Below, piece after piece: positions 1 through 6,438 of a DNA stretch of 6,994 nt. The stretch is taken from NCBI GenBank assembly GCA_910588595.1, contig CAJUQU010000214.1, forward strand, positions 1 through 6,994, written 5' to 3'. A program made the translations under genes and the position numbers. Under the pieces are notes generated by a model. The model was not told the DNA's origin and searched no databases. It saw only the letters and a list, made by a program, of their open reading frames with translations. Every line of letters begins with the position of its first letter. The stretch's first letter is position 1. This DNA comes from an uncultured Lachnospiraceae bacterium. GTDB lineage: Bacteria; Bacillota_A; Clostridia; Lachnospirales; Lachnospiraceae.

Positions 1-775
1 ACTCCCTGCCGCCATAGGCGATATTGAACGCCTGTCCTGCCGCCTCCCCCGGTGCGAGACATGCTTTCAGGTTCGCCTCGATCACGTTGTCTATATAAGT
101 GAAGTCTCTCGACTGTTTCCCATCGCCGTTGATCGTGGGAACCTCGCCGTCCAAAAGCTGCTTGATAAACTTCGGGATCACAGCCGCGTATGCGCCGTTC
201 GGATCCTGTCTGCGCCCAAACACATTGAAGTAGCGAAGTCCGTACGTATCAAGTCCATAGAGCTTCTTGTAGAGCCTGCCGTACTCTTCATTGGTGCGTT
301 TTGTCAGGGCGTAGGGGGACAGCAGGCTGCCCTCCTGCCCCTCCTTCTTCGGAAGTACAGGGTGATCGCCGTAGACCGATGAGCTCGACGCATAGACAAA
401 CTTCTTCACGCCGTTCTGTCTTGCCGCCTCCATCATGTTCAGTGTTCCCATGATATTGTTCTGCTCATAAAATAACGGCATCTCGATGCTTCTGGGAACT
501 GAGCCCCACGCAGCCTGATTCAGCACATAATCCACACCTTCGCACGCCTTCATGCAGGTGTCCAGATCCTTAATGTCCCCTCTGATAAACGAGTAGTTTG
601 ACCTGTCCATGAACATCTCCACGTTCTCTTTCCTGCCTGTGGAGAGATCGTCGAGACATCTCACCTGATACCCCATATCCGTCAGCGCCTCGCACAGGTT
701 CGAACCGATAAAACCTGCGCCGCCTGTCACCAGAAACACACTGTCCTTATCAAACTTTAATTCCCTATATCCCAT
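1..775 (-). CDS. tviC: UDP-HexNAc 4-epimerase, TviC/WbpP type (C-terminus off the left edge)
   Basis: Extended short-chain dehydrogenase/reductase that interconverts the C4 epimers of UDP-N-acetylhexosamines or their uronic acids in the cytoplasm, using bound NAD. The 258 visible residues show the Rossmann motif TGGAGFIG (17-24), the DD pair after beta-2 (42-43), the substrate-loop motif QAAWGSVPRS (88-97), the catalytic SSS and YxxxK (SPYALTK, 153-159), and the stretches RYFNVFGRRQDPNGAYAAVI and NGDGKQSRDFTYI. These segments match WbpP/TviC better than GalE. A full protein is about 310-340 residues, so roughly 60-80 are missing. It starts 4 nt after the upstream stop. An in-frame ATG at 787 would overlap that gene by 8 nt (ATGGTTGA), but its purine-rich GGAAAGG lies only one base away; for the ATG at 775 the spacing is 13. 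I prefer 775 but the choice is open. With the dehydrogenase at 2878-4194 it probably makes UDP-GalNAcA. The exact substrate is inferred. Confidence 0.92.
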   Translation of the reverse strand, partial: MGYRELKFDKDSVFLVTGGAGFIGSNLCEALTDMGYQVRCLDDLSTGRKENVEMFMDRSNYSFIRGDIKDLDTCMKACEGVDYVLNQAAWGSVPRSIEMPLFYEQNNIMGTLNMMEAARQNGVKKFVYASSSSVYGDHPVLPKKEGQEGSLLSPYALTKRTNEEYGRLYKKLYGLDTYGLRYFNVFGRRQDPNGAYAAVIPKFIKQLLDGEVPTINGDGKQSRDFTYIDNVIEANLKACLAPGEAAGQAFNIAYGGRE

Positions 776-779
776 CTTG

Positions 780-2204
780 TCAACCATGCCTTTCCCGATA
801 ATAATTTTCCCAAAGTTCCAAAAATCCCGCCATATAAAATAACGGCATGTTGTATATCATATACCTGGATATACACTGTATCATCAGTGCCGTCGCACAG
901 ACATTTCCTGCGATCGTGAGCAGGACAACTGCCATAAAGGACGCCGCCATGCTATTTGGACTGCGCTTCCACAGCAGGAGCGTCAGTACCACTGCTGCCG
1001 CATAAATAAACAGCGCATACCATGCCAGAAATGTCGTTTCATATGCGACCGTCCTGATAAATCCAAGCACAGCCACATAAAAATAATTGAGTATATATCT
1101 GCCGAACACCTGCGGCATCAGTTCTGACGAAAGCTCCGCCGCAACTGCGTCGATCACGATCATCAGTTCCTGGTAGCGGTCCGTGTATACGCCCTGTGTC
1201 TCCCCTGCATATCGCTTTGCCGGCTCCCCGAAATAAGTGAAGTTCAGCTCATCGTGACACGCTTCATGATATGCCGCCCTGCCGAGTATGCCGGAGGGCG
1301 CATACTTGTAATTCATGCGGTCCGCGTCCGCCCTGTCGTACATCTCATAAAACAATGCCCGCAGCCCGTCATCGGCAATCGCCCCGCCGTCCTCCCGGTC
1401 TGCCACATACAAGACATTTGCAAACGACATCGCTTTTCCCGACGCGGTATCCACAAACAACCCCTGCTCACAGTAGTTGTACACATGGATCACAATGCTC
1501 CTGCCCGCAAATGCGATGACGACTGCAGCCAGCACTGCGGCAAGCCCCTGCTTTCCGATATTTTCTGCCAGGACAAATGTGTTCTTTTCCTCCTGCGTCC
1601 TTTTTGTCACCGCGATGCCATTTTTCACCGCAAGGACATACGCCACCAGGAACCACACGACAAACAGCACCATCATCTGACCGCGGATCAAAGATAATAG
1701 CAAAAAGAATGCGAGCGTGCCAAAACTCTTTTTTCCGACAGGCTTTCCCGACCACATCATATCCAGCAGGCTCACGAAGGCAAGCGGGTACAGTGAGAAC
1801 AGGATCCCCTCCGTCATCAGGGCGTTTGTCAGCACCAGATGCGTGCTCGCAAACATCGGCGTCATAATGTGCGGCACCAGCACGATCCCTGTAAACAGCA
1901 GCGAAACGCCCATGTTTAGCCGGAATCTCTTTCGCATGAATGCGATGACGATCGTATTTCCGACCACCGCAAGGACATTCTGAAACAATATGATCAGCCA
2001 GTACGGATCCTGTGGGGATATAAAACGGCAGAACTGCATCAGCAGCGCATACACGGGTTCCCGCATGATCATCTGGTTTTCATATTGAAACGTATCGCCC
2101 ACATATACCGGTTCGCCCGTCAGAAACAGGTATCCGAAAAAAACGGTAAATATGGAAAAAAATAAGCAATTCCTTTTTCGTTCACTCCATTTAATATTTT
2201 TCAT
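780..2204 (-). CDS. Polytopic membrane protein, candidate GT-C glycosyltransferase or polymerase
   Basis: I do not recognise a named family. The 474 residues contain about ten hydrophobic segments, near 12-30, 68-90, 97-116, 120-148, 160-193 (probably two), 220-240, 369-388, 393-413, 420-441 and 447-466. A hydrophilic stretch of about 125 residues (242-367) looks like one large extracytoplasmic loop. After the first membrane segment comes an acidic loop with YVGDTFQYE (34-42) and REPVY (48-52). An acidic first loop is typical of GT-C transferases that use polyprenyl-linked sugars, while the overall layout also fits a Wzy-like polymerase. Its position among polysaccharide genes supports either role. 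The ATG at 2204 overlaps the end of the methyltransferase gene by 14 nt and has only a weak site (GGAAGAG far upstream, AGAAG close by), so translation is probably coupled to that gene. The stop is TGA at 780-782. The gene itself is secure; the function is not. Confidence 0.88.
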   Translation of the reverse strand: MKNIKWSERKRNCLFFSIFTVFFGYLFLTGEPVYVGDTFQYENQMIMREPVYALLMQFCRFISPQDPYWLIILFQNVLAVVGNTIVIAFMRKRFRLNMGVSLLFTGIVLVPHIMTPMFASTHLVLTNALMTEGILFSLYPLAFVSLLDMMWSGKPVGKKSFGTLAFFLLLSLIRGQMMVLFVVWFLVAYVLAVKNGIAVTKRTQEEKNTFVLAENIGKQGLAAVLAAVVIAFAGRSIVIHVYNYCEQGLFVDTASGKAMSFANVLYVADREDGGAIADDGLRALFYEMYDRADADRMNYKYAPSGILGRAAYHEACHDELNFTYFGEPAKRYAGETQGVYTDRYQELMIVIDAVAAELSSELMPQVFGRYILNYFYVAVLGFIRTVAYETTFLAWYALFIYAAAVVLTLLLWKRSPNSMAASFMAVVLLTIAGNVCATALMIQCISRYMIYNMPLFYMAGFLELWENYYRERHG

Positions 2205-2706
2205 ACACTTCTACTACTCTTCCACCGAGAAATGGTCCCATCGTATCAATCAGTTTGTAGTTTTCTGGCAGAATCAGGCTATAATCCAAATGATGGGCTC
2301 CATCCCAGCCCTCCGGAACTGTATCTACCACAAAATGACGGATATCATTCCGTATCGCAACACCGTAGTAACATGATTTCCATGTCTCCTCGCTGCTGCC
2401 ATGCGTAAATCCTAACGTAATCAGGTAATCAATTGTTTTTTCCAGATTGACTTCATCAAAACTTCCTACATAAAATTTGATATCTCCTTTGCTCAATACC
2501 CTGGCTGCCTGAATCGGCTCCTCACCCAGGTCATACCCAATCCTGTCTCCTGCATTGATATGCCGGAGCATCTCGCCAAGTCCGCAGCCGACATCAACAA
2601 CAACCCCAGCCTCTCTCTGATTTATATATGCTGCAACTTCCTGTAGATATTTTCGAAGTTCATATGGGCTTGTGTGCCATTTTTCAAAATGATATTTTCT
2701 GCGCAA
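2191..2706 (-). CDS. Small class I SAM-dependent methyltransferase, split from its likely start by a G10 tract
   Basis: The open frame gives 171 residues from a TTG codon at 2706. Motif I of Rossmann-fold methyltransferases, VVDVGCGLGE, is at 36-45 and an acidic residue follows in GYDLGEEP (57-64). The N-terminal FEKWHTSPYELRKYL (7-21) resembles the leader of small methyltransferases found in surface-polysaccharide clusters. The acceptor is unknown; a sugar of this cluster is the natural guess. The TTG is probably not the native start: its frame stays open 15 codons further upstream and there meets the G10 run at 2729-2738. Upstream of that run, in another frame, an ATG at 2792 has a near-perfect Shine-Dalgarno. 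With 11 or 8 G the two frames join and the protein is 200 or 199 residues. As given, only weak initiation at TTG (TAAGG, 9 nt away) could make the catalytic part. The gene is AT-richer than its neighbours, suggesting separate origin. It could alternatively be a decayed gene or a homopolymer sequencing error. Confidence 0.85.
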   Translation of the reverse strand: MRRKYHFEKWHTSPYELRKYLQEVAAYINQREAGVVVDVGCGLGEMLRHINAGDRIGYDLGEEPIQAARVLSKGDIKFYVGSFDEVNLEKTIDYLITLGFTHGSSEETWKSCYYGVAIRNDIRHFVVDTVPEGWDGAHHLDYSLILPENYKLIDTMGPFLGGRVVEVYEKY

Positions 2707-2717
2707 ATATCGATACC

Positions 2718-2792
2718 TTAATACTTTACCCCCCCCCCGAGTATGCTGTTTTTAATTCCAACTTCTCCTATCTTTCTAAATATGTGTGCCAT
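2718..2792 (-). other. Out-of-phase 5' segment of the methyltransferase gene (24 codons)
   Basis: From ATG 2792 the frame reads M-A-H-I-F-R-K-I-G-E-V-G-I-K-N-S-I-L, then three glycines from the G run, V-K-Y, and TAA at 2718-2720. The basic, amphipathic start followed directly by the G tract looks like the true N-terminus of the methyltransferase, not a separate peptide gene. Adding one G makes the reading continue as GGT-AAA-GTA-TTA-AGG into the methyltransferase frame. The stop codon lies 12 nt before the TTG at 2706, close enough for a terminating ribosome to reinitiate. Confidence 0.6.
2729..2738 (-). repeat. G10 homopolymer, probable slipped-strand phase-variation tract
   Basis: Ten consecutive C on the plus strand are ten G in the coding sense. 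It is the only homopolymer of this size in the window and sits inside a 5' coding end, 54 nt after the ATG at 2792. G runs of 8 or more are the classical substrate of slipped-strand mispairing in surface-structure genes of Campylobacter, Helicobacter and Neisseria. Length 10 gives an early stop; 9 gives TAA immediately after the run; 8 or 11 give an open reading frame. The run is observed; that it varies is inferred. Confidence 0.75.
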
Positions 2793-2800
2793 TTCGATAT

Positions 2801-2810
2801 TCCTTCCCTT
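2801..2810 (-). promoter_or_regulatory. Strong ribosome binding site deciding the methyltransferase start
   Basis: In the sense strand this reads AAGGGAAGGA and is followed by 8 nt and then ATG at 2792. Motif and spacing are both near optimal for a Firmicute. It marks 2792 as a genuine initiation codon and is the main argument that the methyltransferase begins there and not at the TTG at 2706. Confidence 0.75.
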
Positions 2811-2813
2811 TCT

Positions 2814-2877
2814 CTAGAGCGTGTCTTAAAATTCATTCGTGTCATCTGTGCGCCTTCAAAGCGACAGTGCATAATAC
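2814..2877. other. Intergenic stretch resembling an insertion-sequence end
   Basis: This is part of the only gap wider than 40 nt in the operon. On the plus strand CTAG is followed by GAGCGTGTCTTAAAATTC, which has the look of a terminal inverted repeat of IS elements common in Lachnospiraceae, with CTAG as possible target sequence. No transposase and no matching second end are in the window, so at most it is a remnant. The resemblance is from memory and is weak. I see no convincing promoter or terminator here. Confidence 0.2.
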
Positions 2878-4194
2878 TTACAGTCTCCAATAAAGATACC
2901 CTGCGTCGACGTATGCCTTTTTGTCCAGCACACCCTTTAAATCCGTCAGAACTTTCGCCTTGCCAGTATCTGCATAGAGCGCCTCCAAGTCCGCCATATC
3001 AAGCGACTTGTAGGACTCGTGCGCCACTGCAAGGATCACCGCGTCGCAGTCCCTGATCTTTGCCATCGGCGTGAACTCGATCCCGTACAGGCGTTTTGCC
3101 TCGTCGGCGTCGGCGTCGTCATCCGTCACCTGCGCCGTGATCCCGTACTCTTTCAGTTCATTGTAGATATCAATGATCTTGGTGTTTCTGGTATCAGGAC
3201 AGTTCTCCTTGAATGTAAAGCCCAGTATCGCTACTTTGGCACTCTTTACCGGAATGTCCGCCTTGATCAGGTTCTTGACTAGGTTCTCAGCCACATACTT
3301 GCCCATGTCATCGTTGATGCGGCGCCCGGAAAGAATGATCTGCGAGTGATAGCCCAGCTGTTCCGCCTTGTAGGTCAGATAATACGGATCGACGCCGATG
3401 CAGTGTCCGCCCACCAGTCCCGGCTTGAAATTCAGGAAATTCCACTTCGTGCCCGCCGCCTCCAGTACGGACTTGGTGTCGATCCCCATCCTGTTGAAAA
3501 TAATGGACAGCTCATTCATGAATGCTATGTTGATGTCTCTCTGACTGTTCTCGATCACTTTCGCCGCCTCTGCGACCTTGATGGACTCCGCCCTGTAGAC
3601 ACCCGCTTCGACTACAAGCTCATACACATGCGCGATCTCGTCTAATGTCTCCTCGTCCATACCGGAAACGATCTTTGTGATCGTCTCTAGGCGGTGTACC
3701 TTGTCCCCCGGATTGATACGCTCTGGAGAATAACCGATCTTAAAGTCAACACCGCACTTTAGCCCGGACTCATCCTCGAGGATCGGCACACAGATCTCCT
3801 CTGTGACGCCAGGGTATACCGTCGACTCGAACACAACGATGGAACCCTTGGTAAGATTCTGCCCCAGGATACGGCTGGCGCCCTCAACAGGCGTCAGATC
3901 CGGCGTGTGGTCATCATTGACCGGTGTCGGGACCGCCACGATATGGAACTTTGCCTCCCGCAGCTTAGAAGCGTCCGCGGTAAACTCCACCTTCGTGTTT
4001 CTGATCACCTCGTCCCCAACCTCGTTCGTGGGATCCACACCCGACTTGTAGAGGTTGATCTTTTCCGCATTCAGGTCAAAGCCCACGACCTTGATCTTCC
4101 TCGCAAAGGCAACCGCGATCGGCATTCCCACATAGCCAAGCCCCACCAGTGACAATTTCTCTTTTCCACTCAAAATGTCTTCGTATAAGCTCAT
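2878..4194 (-). CDS. tviB: UDP-N-acetylhexosamine 6-dehydrogenase, TviB/WbpO type
   Basis: Cytoplasmic NAD-dependent enzyme of the UDP-glucose/GDP-mannose dehydrogenase family; it oxidises C6 of UDP-GlcNAc (TviB) or UDP-GalNAc (WbpO) in two steps to the uronic acid. The 438 residues cover the whole family length. They show the NAD motif GLGYVG (18-23), PTPVN (89-93), the ESTVYPG turn (123-129), GYSPERINPGD (154-164), the central-domain KVIENSQRDINIAF (212-225), the catalytic cysteine 265 in GGHCIGVDPYYLTYKA, and GFTFKENCPDTRNTK (325-339) of the C-terminal UDP-binding domain. The GHCIGVDPYYL form places it with TviB/WbpO and not with UDP-glucose dehydrogenase. A strong site (AGAAGGAG, about 7 nt before ATG 4194) fixes the start. 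It follows the GT4 gene by 38 nt and is the partner of the epimerase at the left edge. Which of the two UDP-sugars it prefers cannot be told from the sequence. Confidence 0.95.
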   Translation of the reverse strand: MSLYEDILSGKEKLSLVGLGYVGMPIAVAFARKIKVVGFDLNAEKINLYKSGVDPTNEVGDEVIRNTKVEFTADASKLREAKFHIVAVPTPVNDDHTPDLTPVEGASRILGQNLTKGSIVVFESTVYPGVTEEICVPILEDESGLKCGVDFKIGYSPERINPGDKVHRLETITKIVSGMDEETLDEIAHVYELVVEAGVYRAESIKVAEAAKVIENSQRDINIAFMNELSIIFNRMGIDTKSVLEAAGTKWNFLNFKPGLVGGHCIGVDPYYLTYKAEQLGYHSQIILSGRRINDDMGKYVAENLVKNLIKADIPVKSAKVAILGFTFKENCPDTRNTKIIDIYNELKEYGITAQVTDDDADADEAKRLYGIEFTPMAKIRDCDAVILAVAHESYKSLDMADLEALYADTGKAKVLTDLKGVLDKKAYVDAGYLYWRL

Positions 4195-4232
4195 CTTTTA
4201 TCTCCTTCTGTCTTTCTTGATCTACTATTCTA

Positions 4233-5444
4233 TTACAATCCTGCAAGCTCATCCCTGTACGCCTGCAGGACGATGTTCCTGTCAAAATGTTCTTCCACCC
4301 ATGTTCTTCCAGCCCTTCCCATACGCTCCCGTTCCGCACAGGACAATGCCAGCATTCTTTCCATGGCTGAAACCAGGGCATCCACGCTCTTTATGGCAAA
4401 GCCAAAGCCGCTCTCCCCCTCGGAAAAAGTTTCCACACAGCCGCTGATCCGGCTTGCAAGCACCGGTCTGCCACAGGCGGAAGCCTCCAGAAGCACATTG
4501 GAAAGCCCCTCATGGTAGGACGGATGCACAACAATATGGCTCTGCGCCATGACTTCCCCCACGTTGTCGATGTGCCCGAAATACCGAATGGTCCCATCGT
4601 TTTCAAGCTCCTGGATCAATGGCTCATACTGCGCCCTTGACTCCTCCTCATACTCGCCGACCAGCCAGAATTTTGTTCGAACATTTGTTTCTCTTTGCCT
4701 GTCCATGATCACTCTGGCTGCCTCGAGATACTCCTCGATCCCCTTGTCTTTCATGATACGGATCACTGCCAGAAAAATGATCCCCTCTGTCTCCGGCGGA
4801 TATTTTTCATATGAATGTTCTTTCAGATTGACACCGGACCCCGGCAGCAGCCTGCTATTGTGCACAGCGATCCGATGACGATTCATGAAATCCCGGTTTT
4901 TCGCGTTCTGGAAAAAGACTCTCCTCGCCTTTTTCATGGATATCCTGTAAAATCGAAGCAGGATCCTGCAGAGCATCCCCCCGTCCTCAATGGCAGTTCC
5001 AAGACCTGTCACATTGCACAGATACGGCACTCTCCTGAACCTGCATGCAAGTCCTCCGTAAAGGTTTGGCTTGATTGTGTAGGTCAGGACCACATCCGGC
5101 TCATACTTCCCCAGCAGCTTTAGATATGTCCGGAAGAGTCCCAGATCCTTTACAGGATTGTTCCCCCTTCTCTCAAACGGTGTCTCTATGATATGGATTT
5201 CCCTGTCACATGATGTCATGCCATCATGTGGGATGACATCATGTGGCATGACATCATGTGGCATGACATCATGTGTCATGACATCACACCGCAGGGATCT
5301 GAGTTTGTCCACATTTTCGTCCGGAGGCAGGGAGACATACACCGTATGCCCCTCCTCCATGAATGCCAGCAGCAGCTCTTTTCGAAACAGCCAGAGTCCG
5401 TTGGCATAATTCGTCAGAATCAATATCTTCATATGCTTTTTCAT
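4233..5444 (-). CDS. Family 4 (GT-B fold) glycosyltransferase with a tandem-repeat insertion
   Basis: Cytoplasmic transferase expected to move a sugar from a nucleotide donor to the growing lipid-linked repeat unit. Of 403 residues, 1-200 form the acceptor domain (MKILILTNYANGLWLFRKEL at 5-24, then ETPFERRGNNP at 87-97, TYTIKPNLYGGLACR at 121-135 and NVTGLGTAIEDGG at 144-156). The donor domain follows, with IRIMKDKGIEEYLEAAR (228-244) and the EX7E motif in HEGLSNVLLE (E312, E320). It resembles the GT4 transferases of Firmicute and Campylobacter-type glycan clusters, many of which use HexNAc donors. Residues 54-77 are five near-copies of H-D-V-M-P at a point where, as I recall the family, the chain runs straight from LxxLGC to the FxTPxxRRGTNP stretch. 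Its ATG overlaps the ATP-grasp stop as ATGA; Shine-Dalgarno is poor, so coupled translation is likely. Met5 (5432) is an alternative start. Donor and acceptor are unknown. Confidence 0.93.
   Translation of the reverse strand: MKKHMKILILTNYANGLWLFRKELLLAFMEEGHTVYVSLPPDENVDKLRSLRCDVMTHDVMPHDVMPHDVIPHDGMTSCDREIHIIETPFERRGNNPVKDLGLFRTYLKLLGKYEPDVVLTYTIKPNLYGGLACRFRRVPYLCNVTGLGTAIEDGGMLCRILLRFYRISMKKARRVFFQNAKNRDFMNRHRIAVHNSRLLPGSGVNLKEHSYEKYPPETEGIIFLAVIRIMKDKGIEEYLEAARVIMDRQRETNVRTKFWLVGEYEEESRAQYEPLIQELENDGTIRYFGHIDNVGEVMAQSHIVVHPSYHEGLSNVLLEASACGRPVLASRISGCVETFSEGESGFGFAIKSVDALVSAMERMLALSCAERERMGRAGRTWVEEHFDRNIVLQAYRDELAGL
5214..5285 (-). repeat. 15-bp in-frame tandem repeat in the GT4 gene
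   Basis: Five units, sense consensus CATGATGTCATGCCA, encode D-V-M-T, H-D-V-M-P twice, H-D-V-I-P and H-D-G-M-T; the first lacks the His codon. The two central units are identical and the outer ones differ by a few bases. The unit length is a multiple of three, so gain or loss changes protein length by five residues and never the frame. Its core CATGATGTCATG is nearly its own reverse complement, so each unit could form a hairpin, which favours slippage. Confidence 0.85.
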
Positions 5445-6436
5445 ATCGTTGTCATCTCAGACTGTATCTCATCCAGCTTCTTGATCACCACGCTGTCGTA
5501 CATCATCATGACAATTTCCTCATCGTACTTTCCTATATGGTCGGTGTTGGCAGTTTTTTCCTTTACATTATGATAAATAAACGCAGGAAAGTCAACCCCT
5601 GCTCCGTACGCGTGCAGATATGCGCCGCCAAATCTTGGATTGATCTCCGATAGATAGTATCTCCCATCCTGGTAAAACAAATCCATGTCCAGTGGACCGT
5701 TGAAGCGAAATGCTTTCAATGCCTCCTTCACAAATGCAAACAGCCTCTCGTCCTTAAAGGAGATGGTCTTGTTCGCTCCGCCGATCGTTGTCGATATCTT
5801 TTTCTTGGAAAATATAGCGACCGGTTCATGGCTGACCGTATCGACATAGACATCCGCATCCATGTCCTCCCCGGTCATCAGCTCCTGTATGATCAGCGAA
5901 GGGTCCGACGCCGTGACTTCCTCGAGCATCTCGCACGTGTCCACGCGCCGGGCACCGACACTGCCGCTGCCGGTCCTCGGCTTGACAAATACCGGAAATC
6001 CGATCTTCCCTTCATCGTACGCTGCCTTAAACTCCGCAAAACTCCCGTACGTCTGTATGGTAGGGATCCCTTTTTCAACGAGGAATCTTGCCATCTCATA
6101 CTTGTCAAAGCAGAGTTCTGCCGTCTCCTGATAAGGAGCGAGCACTGTGATATCAAGCGCCTCAAACGCCTCCCTGTTCGCCGCCAGAATGGCGATCTCC
6201 GGATCGATCAGAGTCGTGACGGCATCAATGCGCTCCTTTTTGCATATTTCCAGGATCATCGGAATGTACGCAGGATCGCGGATCAGCGGCACCTGGTAAC
6301 TGACATCTGCAAACTCCAGCGCGGGTGCGTACGGACTGTTGTCCGTCACGACCAGCTTTACTTTATCGCCCAGTGTTTTCCTGAAATCCTTCAAAAGCTC
6401 GCAGCGTCTTCCCACACTGCAGAATAATAGATTCAT
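5441..6436 (-). CDS. ATP-grasp ligase (carbamoyl-phosphate synthase-like), function unassigned
   Basis: Probable cytoplasmic ATP-dependent carboxylate-amine ligase. The 331 residues have the usual three parts: an N-terminal pre-ATP-grasp fold starting NLLFCSVGRRCELLKDF (2-18), with TDNSPYAPAL at 31-40 and TLIDPEIA at 75-82; the ATP-binding part with DKYEM (111-115), the lysine and glycine loop VKPRTGSGSVG (151-161) and IQELMTGEDMDADVYVD (183-199); and the metal-binding SEINPRFGG (263-271). All expected ATP and magnesium ligands seem present, so the enzyme should be active. Relatives occur often in capsule clusters of Firmicutes but their substrates are mostly unproven. Next to a HexNAc-uronic-acid pathway, amidation or amino-acid attachment at the uronic carboxyl is a reasonable guess only. 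ATG 6436 has an excellent AGGAGGG site 7 nt upstream and follows the sugar-transferase stop after 2 nt. Confidence 0.93.
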   Translation of the reverse strand: MNLLFCSVGRRCELLKDFRKTLGDKVKLVVTDNSPYAPALEFADVSYQVPLIRDPAYIPMILEICKKERIDAVTTLIDPEIAILAANREAFEALDITVLAPYQETAELCFDKYEMARFLVEKGIPTIQTYGSFAEFKAAYDEGKIGFPVFVKPRTGSGSVGARRVDTCEMLEEVTASDPSLIIQELMTGEDMDADVYVDTVSHEPVAIFSKKKISTTIGGANKTISFKDERLFAFVKEALKAFRFNGPLDMDLFYQDGRYYLSEINPRFGGAYLHAYGAGVDFPAFIYHNVKEKTANTDHIGKYDEEIVMMMYDSVVIKKLDEIQSEMTTI

Positions 6437-6438
6437 AT

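Noticed and set aside
1254..1867. Several plus-strand open frames of 67-147 codons here and similar ones elsewhere (for example 5828-6427, 199 codons).
   Set aside because: All lie antisense within well-supported minus-strand genes, have low-complexity Pro/Ser/Arg/His composition typical of antisense reading, and lack ribosome sites or recognisable domains.
2729..2738. Simple sequencing or assembly error in the G run.
   Set aside because: It cannot be excluded without reads and is kept as the main alternative. A run of ten G at a coding 5' end is still an unstable site whatever its exact length, so the contingency-locus reading is reported.
2793..2877. Promoter or terminator in the 85-nt gap.
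   Set aside because: The best promoter pair (TTGAAG, then ATGAAT 17 nt later) matches consensus poorly, and the best hairpin is a three-plus-three stem with a bulge and no T run.
5158..5409. Plus-strand frame with repeated Cys-Gly-Met-Thr-Ser units.
   Set aside because: It is the antisense reading of the 15-bp repeat in the GT4 gene. The repetition follows from the near-palindromic unit, not from a second protein.
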